Of a stretch of 64,000 nt of DNA, positions 27,055 to 37,099 are shown piece by piece. The position numbers and the translations under genes are program-made. The DNA is from Fulvivirga ligni. GTDB lineage: Bacteria > Bacteroidota > Bacteroidia > Cytophagales > Cyclobacteriaceae. The stretch covers positions 539,001 to 603,000 of the forward strand of contig NZ_CP089979.1 in assembly GCF_021389935.1 (NCBI RefSeq). The letters are read 5' to 3'. How positions within the stretch are numbered: position 1 is the stretch's first letter; the number at the start of each line of letters is the position of its first letter. The notes under the pieces were generated by a model. The model made no database searches, was not told the origin of the DNA, and worked only from the letters and a program-made list of their open reading frames with translations.

Positions 27055-27438
27055 TCATTCGCTAGCTTTAGCACCTTCAGAGCAGTTTTCATGCTCCAAT
27101 ATTGAGTCGACCAGGACTTTGTATTGAGATATGATTTTCCAACTCTGTCGGTTAGCCTTCATGAAAGTCACAGTTTCACAGGCCTTGGCACTATTATCAT
27201 CAAAAGATTTTTTTAGCCAAAATTCTATGGTAGATGAACTCTCACCAGATTCTGCATAAGCAATAGCCAACTGTAAGAAATCCGCATAATTCCTTTCACT
27301 CGCAGGAGTATTCTTCACCTCAAGTATAATAGCTTCTTGTTTAGAGCCATTGGGAACGTAAATATCAAGCTCTTCAGTTTCTTGGCAAGCGCTGATTCCA
27401 AAAAGAAGGCAGATAAATAGACTGTAAATAATTTTCAT
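27055..27438 (-). CDS. Small lipoprotein of unknown function
   Basis: A 127-residue protein with a lipoprotein signal (SLFICLLFGISAC). The mature part is mainly alpha-helical and acidic, with the segment ERNYADFLQLAIAYAESGES resembling a single TPR-like helix pair. Two more cysteines (KACETVTF and HENCSEGA) could form a disulphide in the periplasm. It is located between convergent GH3 and plsY genes. No family is recognised. Confidence 0.65.
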   Translation of the reverse strand: MKIIYSLFICLLFGISACQETEELDIYVPNGSKQEAIILEVKNTPASERNYADFLQLAIAYAESGESSSTIEFWLKKSFDDNSAKACETVTFMKANRQSWKIISQYKVLVDSILEHENCSEGAKASE

Positions 27439-27534
27439 GGATTAATGTTTGAATGATTAATACATCAACCAAAACAAATACCAATCCAAAATATTATTTG
27501 AATAATCAAGTACAGCAAAGAGGAAATTCCGGCT

Positions 27535-28185
27535 TTAATCTTCTTTCCTTGAAGATTTAAGAAGGTAAGTTTTATTCTCATGTCCTTCCATCATTCTTCT
27601 GATATTCTTATGGTGTGTCCATACAATCACTATGAATAGGAAGAATCCGAAAATCACTAACAATGGCTCATTAGTTTGAAACCTGGGCACAAACAAAAGC
27701 ATTGTAGGAAATGATAATGTGCCAATAATGGAGGAAAGAGAAACGTACTTTGAGATCAGTAGTGTAACTAAAAATACAACGATACAAAGTAGAGCCACTT
27801 CATAGTGAATAGCTATCATCATACCTAGTAATGTAGCTACCCCTTTGCCTCCCTTAAAATTGAGAAACAAAGAAAATATGTGTCCTATAACACCTATCAC
27901 ACCAAGGATAAGCTTAAAGGTCACTAAATTCTTTTCATCGATAAACTGCAGGTTCATCAGGATAACTGCTACTGAAGCAGCAGCCATACCCTTAACTATA
28001 TCAGCAAGCATAACAATAGTCCCAGCTTTCTTCCCTAGTACTCTAAATGTGTTAGTTGCTCCGGGGTTTCCACTACCGTGCTCTCGCACATCGATACCAT
28101 ACAAAGCTTTACCAAACCATACTGCTGATGGAATGGATCCAAGTAGATAAGAAAGTATTATTGCTATGATTATTGCTGCTACCAT
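27535..28185 (-). CDS. plsY: Glycerol-3-phosphate acyltransferase PlsY
   Basis: A 216-residue inner-membrane enzyme that transfers the acyl group from acyl phosphate to glycerol-3-phosphate, the first step of phospholipid synthesis. The hallmark motifs are visible: LLGSIPSAVWFGK (about 12), the substrate-binding GSGNPGATNTFRVLGKKAG (about 37), and the phosphate loop FNFKGGKGVATLLG (about 110). Five or more hydrophobic helices match the family topology. It precedes the lipoprotein gene on the same strand with a gap of about 100 nt. Confidence 0.95.
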   Translation of the reverse strand: MVAAIIIAIILSYLLGSIPSAVWFGKALYGIDVREHGSGNPGATNTFRVLGKKAGTIVMLADIVKGMAAASVAVILMNLQFIDEKNLVTFKLILGVIGVIGHIFSLFLNFKGGKGVATLLGMMIAIHYEVALLCIVVFLVTLLISKYVSLSSIIGTLSFPTMLLFVPRFQTNEPLLVIFGFFLFIVIVWTHHKNIRRMMEGHENKTYLLKSSRKED

Positions 28186-28205
28186 AAATTACAGTTTAGA
28201 TAAAA

Positions 28206-28231
28206 AAAGTAAGTTCCATAAAACTTACTTT
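28206..28231 (-). terminator. Terminator of the giant exported protein gene
   Basis: AAAGTAAGTT pairs with AACTTACTTT (10 bp) and the minus strand continues with a run of T; it lies 48 nt beyond the stop codon of the giant protein gene. Confidence 0.75.
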
Positions 28232-28278
28232 AGTTGCTATTAGTTCAAATATAACGAATTTTAAGCTTCATTAAAAGG

Positions 28279-31200
28279 CTAAAAGCCGTCATCGTCATCT
28301 TCGAATCCATCATCTTCATTGGTACCGCCAAAGCCATCCTGCCCTTGATCAGTAGCCTCCTGCTCCTCTACCTCAGAATCTAAATCATATAATTCATCGA
28401 TCCCGTAATATTGAAGTCTAAATCTGTTAATAAAGTTCAATGTTTCAGCTTTATCTGCAGGTGCAAATACCAGCTCCCCAATTTTGGCCTTAGCTCCATT
28501 ACTCTTTTTACTGATCACGTCATTCATTAAATTATTACTGGAATGAATGAGCAATTGATCATCTTCATAACTGAAATAAAACCATGAAGCAGGTGATGCT
28601 TTAATGAAAATATTCAGAATTGGGCCTCCTCCTTCATTTTTACTGATTTCAATGAAGCCATCAAAAGCTCCGTTGATATCTGTACTATTGATGTTACTAA
28701 GACCAATCTTACCTTCGCTGTAGAAAGCATTATAATCGTTCGACCATTTTAAATCTACATTGGATAAAGACAATGGCACCGATGTTTCTCTGGAGTATGT
28801 ACTTAAAGGCACATATTCTTCTTGAGACAATTTCTCGTACTGCTTAGTAGGTCTTTCTCCAATGATCTCAACCAGTTTATAAAGTAGCTGTGTATGATCT
28901 CCTAAACCTTCCGGCGCACCCAGGTTCACAATAACATCTTTAATATCTCTTGCCATGATGTCAAAAGCTTGTGCAGGCACCGTGGCAAAATCTATAGCTA
29001 AATAGGAGTTCAGCTTATATTCATTTGTTTCCATGTTACCAGATGCCAATACAGCAGCTTTAAACTTAAAGTCCTCATTTGACCTCATGAAGGTAACTGG
29101 ACCTTCAAAACGCATCTGTTTTGTATCCTGATTAAATCGATAGACTTTCCCCTTAAAGCTCTTACCTGAAGCTTTTAGTGTATCTTCTATAGCAAACTCG
29201 TTATTGTCTTTATCATAGTATAGCATTCCTGATGCTGCAAAGAAGGCTTCATCATCGATAGAACGGCGTGGCTTAATGAAGTTGTTATACAAGCTATTGT
29301 CTTCAATATTGAAATATAAACCGGCTTCCAGTCTTCTCCCCTCTTCAGTAACACCATTATCAAAGTCAATCATCACCTCTTTCTGCTCTCCTGTACTCTT
29401 CTGCTCGATCCAGGTATCATAATCAGGCTCATTAATATCTAGCTTAATGTACCCATCCAGCTCCATGGTAGGTCGGTTAGCATAAAGGATCATATCCCCT
29501 TTATAGAACATCCCTGGGGAAATCAAAATGTTCTGATCTGCACTTACTGAACCGTTAGCCACCGTGTGCATCACATATGTATCCTTCTTTCTTGCATCAG
29601 GCACTTCGAACTTTTCAAGGTGGAAGTTTTCCATCTTCACAGGTACCGTGTCATTAAGTGCATTTACAAAGCTATAAGTGGCATAACCTGTAAATTCATT
29701 TCGTGAAATAATATCAATAACCCCTTCTGTAAGTCTGTGGTACTCATTTAAAGTATCCATAACGATGGTTGTATTGGTCAATCTGCCAATCTTGGAGTTT
29801 TCCAAAATAAGCACCTCGTTATTTTCAGGGGTAATCTTAGCATCTGCCACCACGATATATGGAATACCTGTTACTTTTAATTCAGAAGTATTAATGTCGT
29901 ATTCAGCACCTGAAGCATTAAAACTCAATGAATCCAAATCCTCTCTTGTAGTATAGAAGTAAGAACTTTCCAAAGGCACATCTTCAGGCTTGGTCATCGT
30001 TACTTTATCCTCATTCAGGTCCCATCGGGCTTCAGTAATTGAAGTCTTAAACTGCGCGAAAGGGAATTCTATGGCAGCCTCACCTTCTATTTCAGGGCTT
30101 ATTACTGCATAGTTCTCATCAAGGTTAAACCTTAATCTTACATCATCACCAGCAAGAGCGGGTTTATCAGGGTTGTCAGATTGCAGCTCAAAGTCTGCAT
30201 GCCTGGCAGAGAACTTATTATCTTCGAACTTGATATTTTTAGAACGGGATTCAGAACCTCTCGTATTAAGGATACCACCACCATACATACCTTTCTTAGT
30301 CAAGACAGCTGTACCATCCAGCGATGCAGTACCATTGTAAAAACTAATAGGAGCATCAGACTGGTTTTTGATGTACATTCTATCCTGCTTGGGCATCCAT
30401 TTCACACTGTAGTCCGTTACTGATGCCTGTGGATAAGTGTAACCATTAAACTCAGACTCTTGTAAGTTCACTGCTCCTCCGGAACCAACTACTGAATCTG
30501 GGTAAAATATAAAGTTATCTGATCTTAAATTGGCCGACAAAAACTGTATCTCACCATTTCCTTGAAGACCTTTTTTATTAAGCGTAACATGGTTAAAATA
30601 TCTGGCTTCAGGGTCATTGTAAATCATGTAGCCTTCGTTGGGCACATCATGTTCAAAACCTAGGGTATTATCTGGCATAATGACCAGCTTTTCTTCAAAG
30701 TCAGGGAAAATACCTCCGGATTTAAACCCTCCCTCAAACTCAATGGAGGATGGATCTTCACCACTTAAACTATCTATATCAAAAGGCGGCACCTCGAATT
30801 TCAAAGACCGATCATAAACACCCCCTAAAATTTCTTCTCTGTCAAAATACACCATCGCTCCCTGGCCGGCATTAAATTTTGGATAGTTGGTGTATGTGAC
30901 CTTCCCAGACTTGTTTCCAGGTTTGTTAATATATAAGGTACCCAAAGTAGCTCCTTGATCAGGATTATTTTCATCGGCTACAGCTACCATGTTATTGTCT
31001 ACCTTTTTCCTACCATGGCCTCCTCTTGAGTTTTCATCCTGCACATAAAACTGAATAGAATAAATCTTATTCATACTAATCAGGAAGCTGTCATAATTGA
31101 AGTAGAACTCCTCCCCAATATACTCGAAATTACCTGCCATGATTTTACCATTGAATTTAATATCACGGTTTTTCATAATGGTAATTTCACTGCTATCGGG

Positions 31201-33120
31201 TTCAATAATTACATTTAATGAATCACTTACCTTAAAGCTTTCTACTCCCCTTACTTGCATATAGTTTTTTGGGAAGTTTATGGTGGCATTCGGTTCGTAG
31301 TGTATTACTGAAGAGATAATTATGTTATCATAATCCTTCCGGCCAAAGTGAGACATATATAAATGCTTAGCCTTTTCCTTTACAGTTACTTTCCCTCTGT
31401 TGCTATCATAACCTATCAAGCCCTTTTGAGAGAGAAAAGTCATCGCCCCTTTCATCACATCCACATCCTTCTTGTATTTCTTAGCCAGCTGGTCTACATA
31501 GAATTCATCAAGATTTTCAGTGTTGCTAAAGGCCACAACCATCGCCAATGGGTTGAAAGGATATATTTTATCCCCCAGGCTCCTATAATCTTCATAAGAA
31601 AAATGATCTGCAGACTCAATGTTTAGAGGTACTATTCGCCTGGCTTCCATAATTGAAGCATCCAAACTATCGGCCTTTAAATCCCACCTTATAAGGTCTG
31701 CGGTAAAATCTAAATTGAAATAGCTACTAACATAAGGTGTGTTCCTATATCCACCTTTATCTTTTTGTAAAACCAGATTTTGGTTTAAGTAATCATAACT
31801 TAATCGTACTGCGGGATGATAAATGGAATCATTGTATTGATATATTACCACCGCCGAACGTCTGGAGGTAATAACAGAATCTTCGAATTGAAATATTTTG
31901 GATTTGGCTTTAAACTTCCTTTCTCCTTCTTCTGCCACCTCAATGGTAGACATATCACCCATAATGGAAGAACTATTTATTTTAGCTCCGTCCAATGAAA
32001 AACCACCGTGATAAGTAACACCTTCACCTATACCTTCAACAGGAATATCACTGTAATATGAAATAAAACGCGGGTATCTGGAATTAGTAGAATCATGTCG
32101 AACACTTTTATATTCAAAAACACCTTCAACGGGCGTCTTAACCTTACCCACATAAGTAAGCTTGGCTGATTCTACTTTTAAAGCCTGGCTTCGGGTATTA
32201 AAACTATACTCAGGGAAAGTACAGTAAACCGAGTCTGAACTTAGACCGGCAATTGTCCAGTCGAACTTACCTCCGCTGCCGACAAACTGATCTTTCATCA
32301 ACATAAAAGATCCAGATGTGTTTTCTAAAAATACTGAATCGTAAGGAGTTACTATATTCAGGTTAGTACTTTCAAATTTAATGATTGGTCCTTCTAAAAC
32401 CGGCATTATGGCACTGCTTCCACGGATAGCATCAATCATTTCCTGGCTTTCAGCATCATCTGACTGTTCCTCGTACTCGTCTACCCATTCAGTATCCCAA
32501 TCCTCTTCCTCAGGTTCATCATCCCAGTCATCAAAATATTCATCATCTTCCTGATAGTCATCTTCGTAGTTATCAGAATCCTCTACATCATCATTATACT
32601 CTGGCTCTTCTACAACAGGTTCTTCAGGTAATGCTGTTTCTATAAACTCAAAATGGTAGTCACCATCAGCATATAATTTATTTGATCTATAATAATAGAG
32701 CGCTTTATACTCAAAAAAACGATCGGCAGCATTCAGGTATCCCAATATTTGCTTTGACTGATAGTTGTCAAATACCTTTGAGGTTACATCAAGAAATTCG
32801 GAAATCTTTGTGGTATTAGAAGTCTCGTCATGAACACATTTAGAGAGTACAGAAAAATATTTCTCCTTTACCTCTCTGGTGATTTTACTATTATTCATGA
32901 TGCCCACCAGCTGGTCAATTACTTTTTCCTTTTGCTCACCATTCATTTTCAAATAAGCCATTTGAAAATCATCGCTGATGCCGAGCACCTGCTTTGCTCT
33001 AGATTCATCCAGCAATTGCTTCACTGAATCTTGCTGCATAGAAGAGCCACCATCCTGAGCTAAAGCATTCAGGCTAAAACAGGTGAAAGCCAATAAGAGA
33101 TAAAGTACTTTTTTGCACAT
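28279..33120 (-). CDS. Giant exported protein of 1613 residues, function unknown
   Basis: The protein starts with a signal peptide (MCKKVLYLLLAFTCFSLNAL, cleavage after AQ). A helical region to about residue 160 is followed by a very acidic, Tyr-rich stretch (about 165-235), then more than 1200 residues of beta-rich sequence with many short motifs of the type 'YHGGFSLDGAKI' and 'GYFPP...'. The C-terminus is again acidic (EDDGFEDDDDGF). One segment (about 540-590) looks helical and winged-helix-like. It carries no recognised catalytic motif. It is monocistronic between plsY and prmA and has its own terminator. I see similarity only in type to large Cytophagales surface or cell-envelope proteins; a role in the outer membrane or periplasm is inference. 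Confidence 0.7.
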   Translation of the reverse strand: MCKKVLYLLLAFTCFSLNALAQDGGSSMQQDSVKQLLDESRAKQVLGISDDFQMAYLKMNGEQKEKVIDQLVGIMNNSKITREVKEKYFSVLSKCVHDETSNTTKISEFLDVTSKVFDNYQSKQILGYLNAADRFFEYKALYYYRSNKLYADGDYHFEFIETALPEEPVVEEPEYNDDVEDSDNYEDDYQEDDEYFDDWDDEPEEEDWDTEWVDEYEEQSDDAESQEMIDAIRGSSAIMPVLEGPIIKFESTNLNIVTPYDSVFLENTSGSFMLMKDQFVGSGGKFDWTIAGLSSDSVYCTFPEYSFNTRSQALKVESAKLTYVGKVKTPVEGVFEYKSVRHDSTNSRYPRFISYYSDIPVEGIGEGVTYHGGFSLDGAKINSSSIMGDMSTIEVAEEGERKFKAKSKIFQFEDSVITSRRSAVVIYQYNDSIYHPAVRLSYDYLNQNLVLQKDKGGYRNTPYVSSYFNLDFTADLIRWDLKADSLDASIMEARRIVPLNIESADHFSYEDYRSLGDKIYPFNPLAMVVAFSNTENLDEFYVDQLAKKYKKDVDVMKGAMTFLSQKGLIGYDSNRGKVTVKEKAKHLYMSHFGRKDYDNIIISSVIHYEPNATINFPKNYMQVRGVESFKVSDSLNVIIEPDSSEITIMKNRDIKFNGKIMAGNFEYIGEEFYFNYDSFLISMNKIYSIQFYVQDENSRGGHGRKKVDNNMVAVADENNPDQGATLGTLYINKPGNKSGKVTYTNYPKFNAGQGAMVYFDREEILGGVYDRSLKFEVPPFDIDSLSGEDPSSIEFEGGFKSGGIFPDFEEKLVIMPDNTLGFEHDVPNEGYMIYNDPEARYFNHVTLNKKGLQGNGEIQFLSANLRSDNFIFYPDSVVGSGGAVNLQESEFNGYTYPQASVTDYSVKWMPKQDRMYIKNQSDAPISFYNGTASLDGTAVLTKKGMYGGGILNTRGSESRSKNIKFEDNKFSARHADFELQSDNPDKPALAGDDVRLRFNLDENYAVISPEIEGEAAIEFPFAQFKTSITEARWDLNEDKVTMTKPEDVPLESSYFYTTREDLDSLSFNASGAEYDINTSELKVTGIPYIVVADAKITPENNEVLILENSKIGRLTNTTIVMDTLNEYHRLTEGVIDIISRNEFTGYATYSFVNALNDTVPVKMENFHLEKFEVPDARKKDTYVMHTVANGSVSADQNILISPGMFYKGDMILYANRPTMELDGYIKLDINEPDYDTWIEQKSTGEQKEVMIDFDNGVTEEGRRLEAGLYFNIEDNSLYNNFIKPRRSIDDEAFFAASGMLYYDKDNNEFAIEDTLKASGKSFKGKVYRFNQDTKQMRFEGPVTFMRSNEDFKFKAAVLASGNMETNEYKLNSYLAIDFATVPAQAFDIMARDIKDVIVNLGAPEGLGDHTQLLYKLVEIIGERPTKQYEKLSQEEYVPLSTYSRETSVPLSLSNVDLKWSNDYNAFYSEGKIGLSNINSTDINGAFDGFIEISKNEGGGPILNIFIKASPASWFYFSYEDDQLLIHSSNNLMNDVISKKSNGAKAKIGELVFAPADKAETLNFINRFRLQYYGIDELYDLDSEVEEQEATDQGQDGFGGTNEDDGFEDDDDGF

Positions 33121-33189
33121 AATCTAAATACCAAGGTAAAGTGAATTGCCTTTTAAGGTAATTACTAAAAAATGTTCACTTCTTGTAAA

Positions 33190-33234
33190 CTTTAAATCTG
33201 CATAAAAAGATTCCTCTTTTATGCAGATTTAAAG
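33190..33234. terminator. 18-bp perfect hairpin between prmA and the giant protein gene
   Basis: CTTTAAATCTGCATAAAA pairs without mismatch with TTTTATGCAGATTTAAAG (9-nt loop). It lies after prmA and before the giant protein start. It has no long T-run but the stem is unusually long; a bidirectional or stability-type terminator is the likeliest role. Confidence 0.6.
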
Positions 33235-33286
33235 CAGGTGTCTGCTCTGAACATTAAGAACATCACAGCGCTAAAAAATATATGAC

Positions 33287-34129
33287 TTAGTTTTTATGAA
33301 AAACTACAGCCATCCAATTGTTTCTTTCCTTTTTGCTCACGAATGTTAATCCGTTTTCCTGAGCTTTAGAAACTATATCTTCAACATCATAATCATAGAA
33401 ACCACTGAGCACCAATGTATTCCCACTTTTTAAGTAACGACTATAAGACCCCATTTCGTCTAAAAGCACATTCTTATTAATATTAGCCAAAATAATATCA
33501 AAAGAACCTTCAAGACCAAGTGTATCTATTGTTCCTTCCATTACTGTAATTGTCTTACAATTATTCAGGTCTACATTTTCTGGAGCATTCTCTGTGCTCC
33601 AGCTGTTGTTATCATACGCAATCACTTCAGTAGCACCTAGCTTTTCGGCCATTATGGCCAAAATTGCGGTACCACAACCAGCATCCAACACTCTTTTACC
33701 AGAATGATCTAGTTCCATCTGCGTTTTCAGCATAAGATAAGTCGTGGCATGATGGCCTGTGCCAAATGACATGCGTGGATTGATAATTATCTCCTGCTTG
33801 AATGACGGATCTGGCTCATGAAATGTAGCCCTAACTCTGCATAGATCCTCCACAGTGATGGGATCATAATTCTTCTCCCATTCTTCGTTCCAATTTCTTG
33901 AAACCATTTCTTCCACCTCGAAAGTAATTTCTGTAAGATCAGCATATTTGGCCACTAAAGCCTTAATATCTTCTTCACTAAAATTTTCTTTCTCAATATA
34001 CCCTTCTACACCAGAATCTGTTTCCATCATAGAATTGTAGCCAAACTCTCCTAGTTCAGCTACAACTATTTCAATGAAAGCCTCTTCACAAAAAAGCTTT
34101 ACACAAATAAAATCTATGCCTTTAGACAT
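33287..34129 (-). CDS. prmA: Ribosomal protein L11 methyltransferase
   Basis: A 280-residue SAM-dependent methyltransferase that methylates ribosomal protein L11. The N-terminal substrate-recognition domain (residues 1-115) is followed by a Rossmann domain with RMSFGTGHHATTYLM, the SAM-binding loop VLDAGCGTAILAIMAEKLGA (about 149-168), and FDIILANINKNVLLDEM, where NPP is replaced by ANI as in this family. Its start abuts the tpiA stop codon, so the two are cotranscribed. An 18-bp hairpin lies downstream. Confidence 0.93.
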   Translation of the reverse strand: MSKGIDFICVKLFCEEAFIEIVVAELGEFGYNSMMETDSGVEGYIEKENFSEEDIKALVAKYADLTEITFEVEEMVSRNWNEEWEKNYDPITVEDLCRVRATFHEPDPSFKQEIIINPRMSFGTGHHATTYLMLKTQMELDHSGKRVLDAGCGTAILAIMAEKLGATEVIAYDNNSWSTENAPENVDLNNCKTITVMEGTIDTLGLEGSFDIILANINKNVLLDEMGSYSRYLKSGNTLVLSGFYDYDVEDIVSKAQENGLTFVSKKERNNWMAVVFHKN

Positions 34130-34891
34130 TTAGAATGATTTAATAATGTCAACAAAATCTCTAGACTTCAAAGAAGCTCCTCCGATAAGGCCTCCATCTA
34201 CATCTTTACATGCAAAAAGTTCAGGCGCATTTCCTGGCTTACAGCTTCCACCGTACAATATAGAAATTTCTTCCGCTATTTCAGCGCCATATCTTTCTGC
34301 CAAAAGCTCTCTTATGCTAGCATGCATTTCCTGAGCTTGTTCTGTAGAGGCAGTTTTACCAGTTCCAATAGCCCAGATAGGCTCATAAGCGATCACCACT
34401 TTTTTAAGCTCATCTTCACCTAGGTGAAATAAACTCTCTTCGATCTGATTGCTCACAAACTCTTTAAATAAGCCATTTTCTCTTACTTCCAGAGACTCTC
34501 CACAACAGAAGATCGGCTTCAAATTATTTTTTAAAGCTAGATCAATTTTCTTCGCCAACTGCTCATTAGTCTCTTCAAAATACTCTCTTCTTTCGCTATG
34601 GCCTAATATCACATATTCAGTGCCTATAGATGCTAGCATAGAAGCGGCCACCTCACCTGTATAAGCACCGCTTTCGTTATCATTACAGTTCTGAGCTGAT
34701 AAAGAAATCTTATCCGCATCTTTTATTAATCCCTTCACTTGAGTTAAGTACACAAAAGGAGGAGCTAAAATCACTTTTACATCAGTGTTAACTTCGTCAC
34801 TTACCATATTCACTATTTCAGAAGTAAGTTTTAGTCCCTCGTCAAGGGTATTATTCATTTTCCAGTTTCCGGCTACAATTTTTTGTCGCAT
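34130..34891 (-). CDS. tpiA: Triosephosphate isomerase
   Basis: A 253-residue TIM-barrel enzyme that interconverts dihydroxyacetone phosphate and glyceraldehyde 3-phosphate. All catalytic elements are present: N and K in AGNWKMNNT (about 7-13), His in LGHSERREYF (about 97) and Glu in IAYEPIWAIGTGKTAS (about 170), plus the phosphate-gripping ILYGGSCKPGN and GGLIGGASL. It is cytoplasmic and glycolytic. It lies directly upstream of prmA without a gap. Confidence 0.97.
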   Translation of the reverse strand: MRQKIVAGNWKMNNTLDEGLKLTSEIVNMVSDEVNTDVKVILAPPFVYLTQVKGLIKDADKISLSAQNCNDNESGAYTGEVAASMLASIGTEYVILGHSERREYFEETNEQLAKKIDLALKNNLKPIFCCGESLEVRENGLFKEFVSNQIEESLFHLGEDELKKVVIAYEPIWAIGTGKTASTEQAQEMHASIRELLAERYGAEIAEEISILYGGSCKPGNAPELFACKDVDGGLIGGASLKSRDFVDIIKSF

Positions 34892-34946
34892 AGTTGATGT
34901 TAATTTTATTAACTGTAAAGATATAATTTATATGTTGATTATTTTT

Positions 34947-37040
34947 TTAGCTTATTCGGCTCCAGTTTATGGCTGTTTTTTTCATTGATTTAATTTGCTG
35001 ACTAATTACTGCATTCTCCTCTGATTTCAATTCAGGATCTTTATCTGTAACGCTCAGTGCTGCTGCTCTGGCATTTTGAAGAATAGTACCATCCTTTCCT
35101 AAATCAGCAATTAGAAGATCTAAAACGCCACTTTGCTGAGTACCCATTAAATCACCAGGGCCTCTTAACTGCAAGTCTGTATCTGCTATTTCAAAACCAT
35201 TATTGGTTCTCACCATGGTTTCTATTCTTACACGTCCTTCTTTGCTGAGCTTATAATTAGTAATAAGAATACAATAAGACTGCTCCGCTCCCCTACCTAC
35301 TCTACCTCTAAGCTGGTGCAGCTGGGCCAACCCGAAGCGTTCAGCATTTTCTATGACCATAACACTGGCATTTGGCACGTTCACACCAACCTCAATTACT
35401 GTGGTGGCAACCATTATTTTAGTTTCACCCTTCACAAAGCGCTGCATTTCGTAGTCTTTGTCATCCGGCTTCATTTTGCCGTGAACTATGCTTATTGGCA
35501 CGTCTGGAAATGCCCGACACGCACTTTCATAGCCATCCATAAGATCTTTAAGCTCCAACTTATCAGATTCTTCTATTAAAGGATATACGATATAAATTTG
35601 GCGCCCAAGCTCCATCTGCTCCTTAATGAAGCCATTGACTTTAAGTCGGTTAGCATCATATCTATGAACTGTCTTAATGGGCTTTCTGCCGGCGGGTAAT
35701 TGATCAATAACGGAAACATCCAGATCCCCATAAAGCGTCATGGCCAATGTCCTTGGTATGGGAGTAGCCGTCATCACCAAAACATGCGGGTATAGATGTT
35801 TATTCTTTTGCCAAAGCTTAGATCTCTGGGCCACGCCGAATCGATGCTGTTCATCCACCACGGCCAAACCAAGGTTCTTGAACTGAACAATGTCTTCAAG
35901 TAAGGCGTGGGTTCCTACTAGAATATTAAGGTCTCCGCTTAATAAATATTGGTGAATAATTTTGCGTTCACTCTGTTTGGTAGACCCAGTGAGCAGGGCT
36001 ATTTTCAAACCCATGCTTTCTGCAAACTCTTTTAAACCTTGATAATGCTGTATGGCCAGGATTTCAGTGGGAGCCATAAGCGCCGCCTGACTTCCAGATC
36101 CCACTACCAACAGCATGCATATAAAAGCCACGATGGTCTTACCACTCCCCACGTCACCCTGAAGAAGTCTGTTCATCTGTTGGCCCGAGCGCATATCTTT
36201 ATAAATCTCCTTGATTACTCGCTTTTGGGCATCTGTAAGTTCAAATGGAAGATGATCGTTATAAAAACGAGTAAGCAGATCAGTGTCATGAAAAACGGCA
36301 CCTCTAAATTTATCAATCCTCGCCAACTTCAATTTTAACAGGCGCAGTTGAATATAAAACAGCTCTTCAAATTTCAGCCTAAACTGTGCCTTCTGTAAAT
36401 AATTCTGATCTTTAGGAAAGTGGATGTTATTCAGAGCAGCTCTTTTATTTATTAAGGAATAGTCCTGAATAATATTGGCTGGTAATGTCTCTCGAATTTT
36501 ACTCTGAGCTTGTTGTAGGAGAAGCAGCTGCAACTTTCCTATGGCCTTACTGTCTAAGAATTTTCGCTTTAATACTTCTGTAGTATTGTACACTGGTTGC
36601 AAAAAACTCACATCCTGATTCTGACGTGTCATCACATCAATTTCTGGGTGCGCCATATTTAATTTACTACCAAATGCTGTAGGCTTTCCAAAGACCAGGT
36701 ATTCAACACCAGGTTGTATTTTCTTCATGGCCCACTGAATACCTTTAAACCAGACTAGCTCTATCTCGCCGGTTTCATCTGCTAGTTGTACTACCAGCCT
36801 TCTCTTTCTGGCGGTTCCTATAGTTTGAATGCTACGCACCTTTCCCTTAATCTGCACTTGAGACATGGAGCCATTGAGCATATTAATAGGATAAAACTGG
36901 GTTCTATCTTCGTACCTAAATGGGTAATACTGAATTAGATCTCCATATGTAAAGATTTTCAACTCTTTATTTAAAAGAGTGGCCTTCTGCGGCCCTACAC
37001 CTTTGAGGAATTCTATTTTGGTATCGAAGAAGCCTTGCAT
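34947..37040 (-). CDS. recG: ATP-dependent DNA helicase RecG
   Basis: A 697-residue branch-migration helicase that remodels stalled replication forks and Holliday junctions. An OB-fold wedge domain (about 60-150, with VQIKGKVRSI and VWFKGIQW) precedes a superfamily 2 helicase core: LLQGDVGSGKTIVA (Walker A), VVDEQHRFGV (DExH), VMTATPIPRTLAMTLYGDLD (motif III), MVATTVIEVGVNVPNA and LHQLRGRVGRG (motif VI). The length is a little shorter than in E. coli but usual for Bacteroidota. Downstream is tpiA, with its own leader. Confidence 0.96.
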   Translation of the reverse strand: MQGFFDTKIEFLKGVGPQKATLLNKELKIFTYGDLIQYYPFRYEDRTQFYPINMLNGSMSQVQIKGKVRSIQTIGTARKRRLVVQLADETGEIELVWFKGIQWAMKKIQPGVEYLVFGKPTAFGSKLNMAHPEIDVMTRQNQDVSFLQPVYNTTEVLKRKFLDSKAIGKLQLLLLQQAQSKIRETLPANIIQDYSLINKRAALNNIHFPKDQNYLQKAQFRLKFEELFYIQLRLLKLKLARIDKFRGAVFHDTDLLTRFYNDHLPFELTDAQKRVIKEIYKDMRSGQQMNRLLQGDVGSGKTIVAFICMLLVVGSGSQAALMAPTEILAIQHYQGLKEFAESMGLKIALLTGSTKQSERKIIHQYLLSGDLNILVGTHALLEDIVQFKNLGLAVVDEQHRFGVAQRSKLWQKNKHLYPHVLVMTATPIPRTLAMTLYGDLDVSVIDQLPAGRKPIKTVHRYDANRLKVNGFIKEQMELGRQIYIVYPLIEESDKLELKDLMDGYESACRAFPDVPISIVHGKMKPDDKDYEMQRFVKGETKIMVATTVIEVGVNVPNASVMVIENAERFGLAQLHQLRGRVGRGAEQSYCILITNYKLSKEGRVRIETMVRTNNGFEIADTDLQLRGPGDLMGTQQSGVLDLLIADLGKDGTILQNARAAALSVTDKDPELKSEENAVISQQIKSMKKTAINWSRIS

Positions 37041-37099
37041 GAATGTCCTTTCTGTGGAGGCTCTATATTAGGATTAAAATTAAAGAATAGCCATTACGC

